From Phoronis australis (Eukaryota; Phoronida; Phoronidae): a stretch of DNA of 24,592 nucleotides. The position numbers were made by a program, and so were the translations under genes. Below the pieces are notes generated by a model. It worked only from the letters and a program-made list of their open reading frames with translations, made no database searches and was not told the DNA's origin. This document shows positions 1-9,746 of this stretch, in pieces (the first letter of the stretch is position 1; each line of letters starts with the position of its first letter). The stretch is from contig NMRA01001358.1 of the NCBI GenBank assembly GCA_002633005.1, positions 1 to 24,592 on the forward strand. Reading direction: 5' to 3'.

Positions 1-373
1 CACTGTGCAATGGATAAAATTTACTTCATTTTTTAGAGAAAATGAAACCTGAGTGACGATGAAAAAACAGAAGCTGCGGGTAAGATGTGAAATTTAATCG
101 AAGCCTATGTGAATCACTCAGAAACTCATTAATTCTCTCTTTGTCAAACCTTAACTTAAGACGATTTCCAAAGCAATCCCGTCATTATTGCCAACACGAA
201 AAACGGATTTGGTTTTTTGGGCATTTGAACACTATTTTAAATACAACAAATTTGTTAAGAACCGATTGCACAAAATATAAAATGTGTAATAAGCATTACA
301 AAAAGAAGAAGGTTTCGCGCGCAAACGCTGTGGACCATAAACAAGTAGGTCTCTTACTTTCTATTATGTAGTG

Positions 374-445
374 AAGGCGTGATGGTGTAGTGGCAAAGCA
401 CGCGCGTCTTGTCAGCCAGGTCGTGAGTTCGAGTCTGTGAAACGT
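374..445 (+). repeat. tRNA-derived SINE head or degenerate tRNA pseudogene
   Basis: The segment has an A-box-like TGGTGTAGTGGCAAAGC and, 35 bases on, a B-box-like GAGTTCGAGTC, the spacing of an internal RNA polymerase III promoter in a tRNA. The CTTGTCA stretch sits where an Asp-type anticodon loop would lie. The T-arm does not pair properly (only the innermost two pairs form) and no matching acceptor stem is seen, so it is unlikely to be a working tRNA. A long T-run at about 478-498 could act as a pol III terminator. A tRNA-derived SINE head is the best reading; a decayed tRNA gene is the alternative. Confidence 0.5.
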
Positions 446-566
446 GCAATTTTGCCTGTGTGACACATTCTCCGTGTTTTTTTTTTCCCTTTTTTTCTTG
501 GATAATACATCAGAAATCAAGGAAAATGCTTGATTTTTAGAGGAAAAAACAGAAAAATTTCCTGGG

Positions 567-591
567 CGGGAGGGGGCAAACCCCCCTCCCG
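567..591. repeat. G-rich/C-rich perfect hairpin
   Basis: CGGGAGGGGG (567-576) and CCCCCTCCCG (582-591) form a 10-bp perfect inverted repeat around a 5-base loop. Similar G/C blocks occur inside the hAT-like miniature elements in this window, so this may be the interior of a decayed copy that ends at 685. Confidence 0.6.
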
Positions 592-661
592 ACCTCCCCC
601 CATTCGGTGCTGTGCGCATCTACAATCGTGGTTTGCGCAAATGCTTACAGCCGGAAAAAAT

Positions 662-685
662 GTTGGGCCCCCCNATCCGCCACTG
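662..685 (-). mobile_element. hAT-like element terminus (partial copy)
   Basis: Read on the minus strand, the block begins CAGTGGCGGAT and runs into a G block, the same terminus as the complete miniature elements at 10974-11136 and 17290-17564. An undetermined base (N) sits at 674. The opposite terminus was not found upstream, so either it has decayed or only one end is present. Confidence 0.5.
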
Positions 686-687
686 GG

Positions 688-1024
688 TGACTCCCAATGA
701 GTTGCGAATCCTGACCCATTACGTCTTTTGACCCGTTATTTCTCTTTTAACACGTTACGTCAAAATGATACAGTGGGTTGAGGGTCTTGATCAATTGTCG
801 CCTTTGGCCCATTGTGTCGGTACTGTGATCCATTACGCAACTTATGACGTGACAGAAGTAACATAGGTCAGAACAGGCTTGATTTCGTGGGAGTGTCGCA
901 CAGACTTATGATGTGCGTGTCCCATGAGCATGGTTGAGCTATTCTTGAAATGGAGTAACAGATGTAGGTTATAATGTGTGCAAATACTCCCTTTGAGATT
1001 TTAGGAAATATCGAAACTTGTTAT
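688..1024. other. Non-coding stretch, no gene seen
   Basis: No convincing reading frame or repeat was seen. It contains several loosely similar words (ACCCATTACGTC, CCCGTTATTTC, ACACGTTACGTC, CCCATTGTGTCG, TCCATTACGCA; 712-840) that may be a very degenerate short tandem repeat. Confidence 0.3.
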
Positions 1025-1206
1025 AGAGATCATCAAAACGCACTTACACTGGGACTAAATGAATCCTACGCCGAGATATCTCACGCCTCAATCAAGTTCA
1101 TTCCTCAGAAAGAACAGAAATCAGAATGTTAAAAATTATAATCACGTCTCAACTCAGGCCATTAACATGTCGGCATTACAAGTTATTCAAATTTGGGTAG
1201 CAGAGT
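1025..1206 (+). repeat. Interspersed repeat, copy A
   Basis: This 180-base segment is collinear with 5394-5574. Shared blocks include TCAAAACGCAC, ATTCCTCAGAA, GAACAGAAATCAGAATGT and AAGTTATTCAAATTTGGGTA. The two copies differ by scattered substitutions and small gaps. No terminal repeats or coding potential were recognised, so the class of repeat is unknown. Confidence 0.75.
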
Positions 1207-1224
1207 ACGTTCACAGTGTCCCTA

Positions 1225-1283
1225 CATTTTAAGAACCAGTTTGGCCCTGCTGATTAACAGGCATCAAACTGGTTCTCAAAATG
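1225..1283. repeat. 19-bp stem, 21-base loop hairpin
   Basis: The left arm CATTTTAAGAACCAGTTTG (1225-1243) is the reverse complement of 1265-1283 at 18 of 19 positions; the single mismatch is at 1231. The loop is 1244-1264. Size and near-perfection are compatible with a microRNA-like precursor or with a short fold-back remnant of a transposon. It lies just past the end of repeat copy A and is absent next to copy B. Confidence 0.7.
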
Positions 1284-4200
1284 CGGCTATTTCCCCGGTG
1301 CTTTTTGATGCAAAAAGATACAGTATGCGAGGTTAGGACTGTTCGTTCTCAATGACATAGTCTTGGGGAAATGTAGCGATGAAAGCGTGCCCGCCTTAGG
1401 TCAAACATAATAAAAGAACCAGAACTGGGGAAATGGTTATTTTCGATGAATAACTACGCTGCAACTGTGGGTGCGCATTGTAATCGGCAGTTCATTTAAC
1501 AATTGGTTGGGTGGCACTCCTTGAGGCTGGTAAAGGTAATTCAGCTGGGAAACCAACCTGCTTGGACAAGCTACACATGTAGACCACACGTACTATACAA
1601 CTTGTGTTTAAAATGCTGGGTTTCGTGTAGCCTGGGAGTAGGTGTAGCCTACACTTGGTATATTCTTACTAAACAAAACCGCGTAACTTTCCCAAAATCT
1701 TACTCTGAATAACATTTATAATCGTGTGACACTTATGAGTTGTTGAACTTGGAATGTGATAAAAATGCTTCTTGATAATGTCTCACCGTATTACACTCCG
1801 TGGATTTTCGTTTTGGGATGCTTTTCAATCATAATGTACAGACTTGCTGATGCGAAACGATCTGATACATGTAGATCGTCTTAAATGTCCCCAAATGTGA
1901 CATCTTTGAGGATATACAGGATCTTCCGAAAAGGTTCAACCACTTCAGTACAACTCTTGTAGTTCAAATATAGTTCCCGTGAATCAGACCGACACGGACC
2001 TCTTGTTTGGTTAAACCTTGCAGTAAAAGTATGTGTGTGAGCCTTGATTCATATTATATGCACGAAGATGGCAAACAAGCGACTCAGTTTTGGAGAGCAA
2101 TATTTGTTTCGCTTTATTGTAACTAAACAAAATAAAACTAATCGACAAGTTGTTACGTATCTTATACAAGCACACTCACACACTCACTCATGGGCCTCGC
2201 AAGACTTGAACGTTAAAGGTTAATCAACACATAAAAGATTCATAGGAGTGCTCCTATTTTTCAAATTAGAATACTCGCCATTTTTGTAGAATATGTATTT
2301 TTATGTTTAATAATACTCAATTTTTTCTGTTCTTAAGTATTTGACTCAATGCTTAATCTCCATTAACCTCTGGAGGTATGAATGATATTTGCCAAAAATC
2401 AAGATTAAATTCAGTACATCTGAGTATGAAAACTTGCCGCAGGTAAAAGCCTGGCATGGAAGACTCTGAGAGTTGGACTCATTCGCCTTTCGTACATTGC
2501 GTCATAAGAGAAATGCCTTAAAGGAACATTGTCGGTATTACAGGTGAAAAACGCTTATATACCTCTCGAAATTATTACCTTCATCAGAGCTCTAAAACAG
2601 CAAAATATGTGGTTTTAGAACACATTTTCACTTGCATTAAACATTATTTCAGGCCGCTGACACATTTCAAGGTGTTCCTAAAACGTTTTTTGTTTTTGTT
2701 TTTTACCTCACGTCCTGAGATGAGTAGGTAGGTCAGTAAAATAGTTTAATTTTCCCCTTTTAATTGTCGGGAGGCGTTCATTTTCGTCTCAAATATTTTC
2801 GTATGTCAAATTGAAAGTGAAATACGTTGGGTCGGGCGTCTTTTTACAACCGTGTCGCGCGTGGGCGAATTACAAACTTGTTTTTATTTTACGCCTTCTT
2901 CAATACCAACTGTTTCTACATTTAAATAAATCGTAAAAATACAGCCAGTTTACTGTTGATACGAAGTTCCTTTCAGATACTGTAAGTCGCATTTAAAAGT
3001 GTTTCCCTGAAAAATGTTCAGTTTTCTGTACTAATCACCTGCTACCCCCGCTTTGTCGGTAATTTCATTCATTTAGTAGATTTCCTCGCATCTTTAGTAT
3101 TCATGTGTTTTTGTTCTAATATGTTTCTGTAAGTCACTTTATCCTATACACGTGATAGTATGGCCATGAAATACGGGTCGTATTGTTTTGATATGGAAGA
3201 ACTACCTATTCCTTCTTTCTCGCCAAAAGTCCCTCCTGTGCACACAATACGCTACAATCAATTGAAACATGATTGTATATATACATATATATAGCAACAC
3301 TTTGGGTTCAGCTCCGTGCGCAATATTTTCACATGCCAATACTATGATAAGCGTTTTTAAAGGTAAACAAAAAAGTGAAATAAAAATATTGTTGACTATT
3401 TTTCTTGATATATCGTGAAACTTTGCACCTGAACAGAACATTTAAATCACAAAAAGTCTGAAACTTGCCACAAGCAATAAACATTGTACTACACCAGATG
3501 AGGTTCTCTATGGTCAAATATGAGGCAGCTTTTAAATTCGTTCTCAAAACAAAAAATACGTCGAGCCCAAAAGCCAAACTGCATCTGCCGTAAACACTGT
3601 ATTTTTGTCAACTTTGTGATAAAGTTTTGAATAATTTCGACCTAAAAATGATATGAACCGCGCGCAATGACCATTTTTAAGAAGCGTCTGAACGTGCATG
3701 AGCCAAAACATCTGGGTGACCTGCACAGATATTACTCAACGAAGTCAAGAACAATCTTCAGAAATGTAGGCAAATTTTAACTTAGAAATAGATTTAACTC
3801 AAGCTCTGACGAATATACTGAAAATGGTAGATATGCGCCCCAAGCCTGTAGCTGTTTTAAAACGCAATTGAACTGCCGTGTCCTGCAGGCTGCAAAAATT
3901 CATGCATAAAAATATTGCGTGCACGTATACGTCTCAGGTGATCAGCGATCATAATTGATAAAAGATGACAAACGACACTAAAACAAGCAGAGCAATCTGT
4001 GTAAACCAGCTTCTTTAAAGAATCCTCAGCAGCGCTTCGTCCTCGTTCAAATGTCTCGAATCTCGATATAATAACCGCTGGTACAAACACGTACGTTGCA
4101 TAAACTATATACATATATATCGCACTAAATCCAGTTTTTGAACCCAAATTCCATTCATCCGGCAGCCTATGCTACATTAGCTTCCACACAACAACGTAGC

Positions 4201-4979
4201 GGGCCGTGGGCGTGTACCGTCTCGTTCTATTTACCTTTTTACGCACACAAATTTCCAGGTTATGTCCCCTGTGCATGAATAATTTCTAAACAAGTGGTGC
4301 TGAAGTTTGGAAGCCATTGGCTGTACTTTGACGCCGGTTCCGTCGGATTAACCGACTAAGACATCTGATTGGTTTGTAACACATTAGTGTATCTGAGACG
4401 GTTGTGTATTCTAGAAGGTCTTGTTCTGCATAGCATTTTATAGTTAGCTGTAGATGTAATTTTTAGTTCATACACGGAATAATTTTTGATAACAATAAAA
4501 ATGGTACTGAAGTCAACTATTTGTCTCATTTGGTTCACACAAAAACAATAATCGGGACAGAATGGATTGTGTTGCTTTTTTAAATATTCATCATGCCTTT
4601 CAGGGAAAGTCGAGTGTTCTTTAACGACTTTCATTCGGTAACGTAACATGGACTCCTATTTTTTGTTGTTGACGCCGATTTTGGGCCAATGTCAAAGCCC
4701 TGCGTCCAGAGTAATACTCCAGTTTTAAGGGATGGGATGAGCCGCCCGAAAATCAAGATACCCTTGGAAGTAGAAAAGTTATGATCTTTCCATAAAAAAC
4801 CACCCTTCGGTAGAGAAATTTCCCCCGGAATATCCCCAGGATTGAGAGGAAAGCCAAACTTGAGTACATTAATTCTAGGGCCCCAATTATCGATAATTCG
4901 CCACTGGTGTTAACTAAACCAAAAAACACAATACTGTCACGCAAAGTCTGTCCACTATCGCTTACTATGAACAACACCG
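1284..4979. other. Long AT-rich intergenic stretch
   Basis: Only short open frames are present and none shows a family motif or codon pattern I recognise. Simple sequence is limited to a CA/CT-rich patch near 2166-2190 and ATATAC runs near 3273-3292 and 4106-4120. A minus-strand open frame at 4356-4649 and a hydrophobic one at 4753-5031 were looked at and could not be tied to any family. I see no gene that can be supported. Confidence 0.5.
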
Positions 4980-5393
4980 TTGAAAAAAATAAACCAACTG
5001 ACACTTGTTCAACGAGTTGACACGTTTTCAACAGCGGCTATGGACGAAAAGTTAACCACTGATCAATTTTCACTGACGTTGAAAAAGTGGCCCGGGTCAT
5101 TTTTCCACGGGGGTCAGGTCGCTGGAGGGCTTATGTCTGGTGCCATGCTGCAAGTAGCTCTCTATTATGTGACGAGTTATTTTCAATGTAATGTCCTTTG
5201 TTCTGTAACAAAATAGCAATATGTTGGCTAATCTCTACAGAGCTCAATATTACCGTGGCATGTGTGAATGAGTCGGCAAACTGGGACCAGCAACATCAAT
5301 TCGTCTACAAGACTTCGTCGTCTCCGTGACATCGTCATTCCGACCCGCGAGACCTATCCACTCGTTTTCCCCCAGAAACTATCAACTGGTTTT

Positions 5394-5574
5394 CGAGATC
5401 GTCAAAACGCACCTACATTAGGACTAACTGTATCCAATGATAGGACAACTCACGTCGCGATCAAGTTGATTCCTCAGAAGGAACAGAAATCAGAATGTCA
5501 AAAAGTATAACCTCGTACCAACTCAGGTCATTAAGATGACGTCGTTGCAAGTTATTCAAATTTGGGTAACAGAC
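5394..5574 (+). repeat. Interspersed repeat, copy B
   Basis: Second copy of the repeat at 1025-1206, same orientation. An 80-codon open frame (5268-5510) crosses it, but copy A does not keep that frame, so coding is unlikely. The copy ends close to the point where the minus-strand LINE reverse-transcriptase fragment begins. Confidence 0.75.
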
Positions 5575-5830
5575 AAATACCAATTGATAGTTGCTTATTA
5601 GTCTGTGATTGATTTAATACGTTGGGCGAGACAGCCCGAAAGAATCTTGTAGCTAGTACTAAAAGGGAGATAGAGCGCCAATAGCCAAGATGCCCTCTTG
5701 GTTTTTTCCCTTTAGGAATAACAGAAATTGCATCTTGATGTTGGCTATCAGGTAAGCAGCCCAATTCGAAACTTCTATTGAACGAGCTCACCATAAGACA
5801 GAGATGTATATACAAAAAATTGAAAAACAA
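5552..5830 (-). pseudogene. LINE reverse transcriptase fragment
   Basis: The translation contains the arrangement typical of the start of a non-LTR retrotransposon RT domain: a phenylalanine-asparagine pair and ELGCLP, then IPKGKKP, then GYWRSISLL, corresponding to the usual lPxsQ...lIPKxgK...l.nwRPISLLn signature of L1/Tx1-type elements. Only this N-terminal part of the RT is present; the catalytic FADD region is not seen. It lies downstream, on the minus strand, of endonuclease and linker fragments at 7227-7728 and 6112-6363 and is most simply the truncated 3' part of the same element. It is a dead copy. Confidence 0.7.
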
Positions 5831-6111
5831 GTATAAGAAGCCACCAGTGTAATGGCTTGTGGAGAGACTGGGGTGAAGAAGACGTCTTTACTTGAACACT
5901 ACTTTATTGCGGACTGACTAACTACTGTACAACAACATGTTTTTGCAATACACAAGACCACATGCATACGAGTCACATTTCATAGAACTGTTTGGCAACA
6001 TTTATATAATAAACCATTCTAACTAATTGTGCCATATAAGGTAAGTGTAGTTTCAGTACAAATCATAATACTATTACAACCAGGACCTGGCGTTTTGTTG
6101 TTTTTGTTGTA
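5831..6111. other. LINE-internal or unassigned spacer
   Basis: The stretch lies between two LINE fragments. No motif of its own was recognised; it probably derives from the linker-to-RT part of the element and has decayed, or holds unrelated insertion sequence. Confidence 0.3.
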
Positions 6112-6363
6112 TTATCGCAACGTCTCGAGAGCTTCCTTGATTGAAATTTCTTTCTCGAGCGCATCGCGTTCGTGACCTGTGAACTTGAGATCCCTTGTAG
6201 CCAACACATCGCGAGATCTTATAACGTGGCTCGTAATGAGACCCTATCGAAGATTTTCTAACTCTTTATCTGTCTGTTTGAGGATTTCCTCAAATAACTG
6301 AGAGTGGCTATTTTGCTTTAACTCCAATGGAAAACGTCTTTCGTATTCTAAAAGCACCACTTA
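6112..6363 (-). pseudogene. LINE linker between endonuclease and RT
   Basis: One minus-strand frame is open on both sides of a single TAG (6244-6246) and stops at TAA (6112-6114). Upstream of the TAG it reads a coiled-coil-like run ending KQTDKELENLR; downstream it reads GLITSHVIRSRDVLA, then GHERDALEKEISIKEALETL. The pattern ELExL...G...IRSR followed by LE.EIS..EAL is what is expected in the linker of L1/Tx1-type LINEs before the RT. Position and strand fit: the endonuclease lies upstream and the RT fragment downstream. The pieces are too short to show up in a long-ORF scan. Confidence 0.6.
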
Positions 6364-6453
6364 TTTGTTACGTTGGGCCGATTTCTTTTACAAGAATAAA
6401 TTGTTTCACTTCTAACTTTCATTAAACACAATTTTCACATTTCCCGCCATGTG

Positions 6454-7133
6454 ACGTCATGGGTTGAACACAAGCGATCAGTGACTAGCATTGAACAAAA
6501 GCGGAGAGCAGGGAATTTAAAAGCGACGCGACGATTATGAGCAAGAATTGAACGAATACTGTGAAGAAACGTATGGGAATGGTGGCCAGGATGAGGAAAT
6601 GGGGTTGCACGAAAGCGAGAACAAGTTTAATGTGCTTCCGGCTGCGTACTTTTCTACTTTGAGCCTTACTAACTGGATCCTCCCGCGAGAGAAGCGGCCT
6701 CGGGCTCGGCAAGTCAACCCAGTCATCCAAAAGACGATCCTGAATTAAGAGCTGCAGATGTTTCTGAATGATAAATATTATCCTTTATTGAGCCAGGCCT
6801 TCATCGTAACGTCTCCTGTGACTGGAGTCGAAACACGAGTCCTCAAAGTGGGCAGAACACAGAGTGGCCCCGGACCCAATCGCTTGGTCCACGATGACGT
6901 CCCACACTCTCGTTCGGCGCACGAAGCGATGCCACTTCTGCGCAACTTTGGTGTCCTTCGCAACACCAAGACGTTCTCCGCCTGGCTGATGTTGCTGAAG
7001 CCTCCGGAAACACATCTTTTGATCCCTATACGAACCTTCTCGACGCTAAATGTACTTTGCTTTCTCTTCACTCTATACACTTTGTCTCTGATCCGAACAG
7101 TATGGCGAACGACTTAGGTTCAACCCATGACGT
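6454..7133. mobile_element. 680-bp TIR element carrying a THAP remnant
   Basis: ACGTCATGGGTTGAAC (6454-6469) is repeated as a perfect 16-bp inverted copy at 7118-7133. The interior holds a minus-strand THAP zinc-finger remnant. The element sits between the endonuclease and linker pieces of a minus-strand LINE, so it probably inserted there. No convincing target duplication is visible next to the ends. It could be a non-autonomous P-element-like transposon or a decayed THAP gene with fortuitous flanking repeats; the first is preferred. Confidence 0.55.
6785..7023 (-). pseudogene. THAP zinc-finger domain remnant
   Basis: THAP domains are C2CH zinc-dependent DNA-binding modules (Cx2-4C, a conserved W, then CxxH). 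On the minus strand the frame at 6785-7015 reads AKDTKVAQKWHRFVRRTR, then TLCSAHFEDSCFDSSH with the CSAHF block at 6845-6859, matching the second half of the domain: the invariant W, and the final C and H with the following F. The first half (RCVSGG, then FSNISQAENV) is legible in a different frame, with glycine where the second cysteine should be. The domain is therefore frameshifted and probably non-functional. The reading ends at a stop soon after EGLAQ. Confidence 0.65.
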
Positions 7134-7226
7134 AGTACATAATTATTATTTTTTTCAATTTTTGCGTGTTTCTTTATGAGCCGTGCACTAAAGGCACTGA
7201 AATCAAGTAAGATATAATAATAAAAT

Positions 7227-7510
7227 TTATTTTGAGGTACTAGAGTCATGTTGTGTACACTTTAATGATACTTCGAAAAATGAAGCGTCGTCAATGTAAA
7301 ACTGTATCTCATGATGAGGAATAGCCGATAAGTTATCCTTCTTGTTATAAATAATTATCTCGTATTCCTCGATTACGTTGATTATGGTTTTCTTTACCAA
7401 GTGAACAAAATCCGTATCCGATAATAGACAGCAATTAAATCTCCACAAGACCCCGCCTATAAAGAAATTTGTTACTAAGAAAATGAGGCTTACACTTAGA
7501 TGATCAGTTC
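7227..7510 (-). pseudogene. LINE endonuclease C-terminus and adjoining linker
   Basis: Read on the minus strand from about 7505, the frame gives DHLSVSL (Asp-His at 7500-7505), then VLWRFNCCLLSDTDF and VKKTIINVIEEYE. In L1/Tx1-type LINEs the endonuclease ends in a catalytic (S)DH, followed shortly by a WKFN..LL.D.. block and a helix-rich linker, so this order is diagnostic. The preceding endonuclease segment (7496-7693) is in another frame, which shows a frameshift close to the catalytic histidine. Confidence 0.65.
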
Positions 7511-7728
7511 CAATCTATAGCCTGAATAAATGCCAGATGACTCCAACAAACCACACATTTCTTCTGATACAAGGACAAAATCTACTCTAGCTTTCTTCAC
7601 CATGTCAGACCTCTTCCAAGTAATTTGCTTTGCAACAAGGTAATGAAGACGCCAGGGATCTACTAAATTGAATCTAGAAGATAGATTAATCATTATGTCT
7701 CTGACCTGTGGTTTTTGAGGCGTACGTT
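7496..7728 (-). pseudogene. LINE apurinic-type endonuclease fragment
   Basis: The translation reads NLVDPWRLHYL, then ITWKRSD, then ARVDFVLVSEEM and SGYRLE. This is the characteristic tail of LINE endonucleases: LvDxWR, TW, a RxDfxLvS strand and a glycine-tyrosine just before the SDH catalytic motif. The endonuclease would nick target DNA for target-primed reverse transcription. The upstream side is cut off at 7729 by the TTAA-flanked element. Earlier endonuclease sequence may continue beyond 8579 on the minus strand, but I could not align it with confidence. Confidence 0.7.
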
Positions 7729-8578
7729 AAGCTATGGTCACAACCCGCCGTGCGTGTTTATTGTTCGTACGTTTTCTGCGGACGCCACGGGCACCACGTT
7801 TTTCTGAAAACGTGAGTAGGGAGTGGCAAGCGCAGGGAGGACGTACGTCAACGCACGTCACCCGTAAGGTGTAAGTGCGTGACACGTACGGCACGCCTGG
7901 CCGTGGGCGGCAGCTTTCAGCATACGTTGCGCACGTGGTAAGTGAGTTGTGCGTGCGTGTATCGTGCTTACCACGTACAATCTCCGTGCGATTGCCACGT
8001 TGTCGTACGGAGGCCGTACGTACACATGCAGCTGACGCACGCTTTCCTTACTCACTCGTACGTTGTAAGTGCGTGCAAGTACAATGAACGTGAGTTTTTT
8101 TTCGCTTGCTGTCGGGTAGGTATATATATGTCAATCTTCCGAGGTTTTCTAGATGTCCTAGCTCCTGCTGACTAAAGATGCCGCCAATTATTTCCAAGAG
8201 ACTCATAATTCAGATGCTGCAAAAGCAGGTTCAAGTTGCAGCTCATGAAGATGACTTAGTGCCAAGTGCGCCATCCACAGGCAAAGGGACCGTTGAGAAA
8301 GTTTTAAAGACTCACGGCGTCAGTGCGTTGTGGGGTCGTTGGCTGTGCAGGGCACGCACGTCACACGTACTGCCGTGAATCTGTAATGCGAACGCAGCTT
8401 GCACGCAGAGAAAGTTCTGCATGCACTAAAAGTGCTACGTCGTGTCTGCGTTCTCCTGCGTATTCACCAAAACGCACGGAGGCCGTACTTGCCACGTACG
8501 GATCGCCAAATTTCCCCCACGTTTTTACACGTAGACAGCACGCACTTGCACGTACGGCGGGTTGTGACCAAGGCTTAA
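7729..8578. mobile_element. TTAA-flanked TIR element with CGTACG motifs
   Basis: The interval starts TTAA (7729-7732) and ends TTAA (8575-8578). Inside these, the ends are inverted copies: GC, two differing bases, then TGGTCACAACCCGCCGT on the left, matched on the right read in reverse. TTAA duplications are typical of piggyBac-like insertion; a 3-bp TWA duplication of PIF/Harbinger type is also possible because TAA is contained in TTAA. Both subterminal parts are crowded with CGTACG and related ACGT palindromes. It interrupts the LINE endonuclease. No full transposase is present, so it is non-autonomous. Confidence 0.75.
8178..8378 (+). CDS. Short ORF inside the TTAA-flanked element, unrecognised
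   Basis: A 66-codon frame starts with ATG and MPPIISKRLIIQMLQKQ, an amphipathic basic start, then an acidic patch. It lies in the CpG-poor centre of the element, between the two CGTACG-rich arms, where a transposase would have been. It may be the residual N-terminus of a transposase, but no catalytic motif follows and I do not recognise it. It could equally be chance. Confidence 0.2.
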   Translation: MPPIISKRLIIQMLQKQVQVAAHEDDLVPSAPSTGKGTVEKVLKTHGVSALWGRWLCRARTSHVLP

Positions 8579-9055
8579 TATAAACAACTTCAGGCCCGTA
8601 GCCAGCATTGCGCGGTGGTTGGTTCGAATTTCTGGTACGGTGGACTTTGATATTTTTACAAACGTCGACACTTTAGAGTTTTCGGTAAGGCCCTTGACGC
8701 AGTTTCACTAGGAGGAGGGAAATCTATATACACATCGACGACCCTCAGCTCTATGTTCCCAACAGATCAGACGGAATTCGTAATACCTGAAATGAGGATG
8801 CCCTAACGATTGGTAACAAAGAACGAGACCCAAATTCGGATGTAATGTGGTCCAGAAAGAGAATGTTCCCGCGTTACCCCCCTGCCAAACTTTCAAACCG
8901 GGCGTGCTTATAAATGAGTGATTACACCTCATACATACTCGGTCGGAAATGTTTAATCCAAGCGTGATCGACTTGAATATTTTGATCTGGTTGTATTTTG
9001 CGTGTTACTTAACTTCCTTACATCGCTGAAAATGGGAACAGCCCAGTATTCCATA
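8579..9055. other. Possible decayed LINE 5' part, then spacer
   Basis: The minus strand from about 8935 to 8680 could be the upstream half of the LINE endonuclease interrupted at 7729, because the position and strand fit. I could not read convincing motifs in one frame. Nothing else was recognised. Confidence 0.25.
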
Positions 9056-9103
9056 GGTTCACTTCTCTGAAGGTTCACTATTCTGAAGGTTCACTACTCC
9101 GAA
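9056..9103 (+). repeat. Three 16-bp minisatellite units
   Basis: Three contiguous units are exact in length: GGTTCACTTCTCTGAA, GGTTCACTATTCTGAA and GGTTCACTACTCCGAA. The reverse complement of this unit recurs in a longer, more degenerate array at 9747-9858. Confidence 0.85.
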
Positions 9104-9746
9104 AGGATCTAAAATTTCGGACTTGGGTGTATCAGGCATCCCCTTTACCTGCAGAAATAAACGACACTTCGGTTATTAGATGCACTAGGTGGTGTACGTA
9201 TGCTGAAACAACGCCCGGATTTCATGCGCATGGGAAATTGCCCGCATGTCTTTTGAATACGAAAAATGAGTACGTAATGAGATTTTTTTGATGAATTATC
9301 AACCACGGTACATTCATCAAATCCATGCAAGGTCGCATCAGTTCACAGCGTGACTGAGCTAGTTTAGGGCTGTTGCCCCTCAAACTCACCCATCGGAACC
9401 ACGCGCGTGGCCATGTCGAAACTAAATGTAGTTAGTTGGCTACCCTGTCCCTGCCAGTCTTCACGAAGTCGGAGAGTCCCGTCTTAAATTTAAAATTGCG
9501 GCTATTGGTTGCTGAAGTCTTGACCTGATGTTGTCCCTGTTTCAGACTGAATGAGTTGTTAGTTATATTGAAGATTCACGATTGGCAGTGATTGGAACTG
9601 AGCTCATTTGTAAACAGTGTAATCAATGTTTTAAGAACTATTCAACTTTGTACGTCCTTTAAATAGTTACTAAATGGGCACTTTTCTCATGTCAGTTCCA
9701 ACTCGTTAGCACACAAGGCATAGTAATGAACTGTCGGAGTTTTGGT
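9104..9746. other. Spacer between inverted minisatellites
   Basis: About 640 bases lie between the two oppositely oriented arrays. No coding frame or RNA gene was recognised. Confidence 0.3.

Noticed and set aside
4753-5216. Overlapping minus and plus frames (hydrophobic minus 4753-5031, plus 4980-5216) as genes
   Set aside because: Neither shows a family motif and their lengths are ordinary for chance in this base composition.
6517-6748. Plus-strand acidic open frame (DDYEQELNEYCEETYGNGG...) inside the 680-bp element
   Set aside because: It has no ATG start and follows a stop closely. It lies opposite the THAP remnant strand and matches no family I recognise, so chance or antisense reading is more likely.
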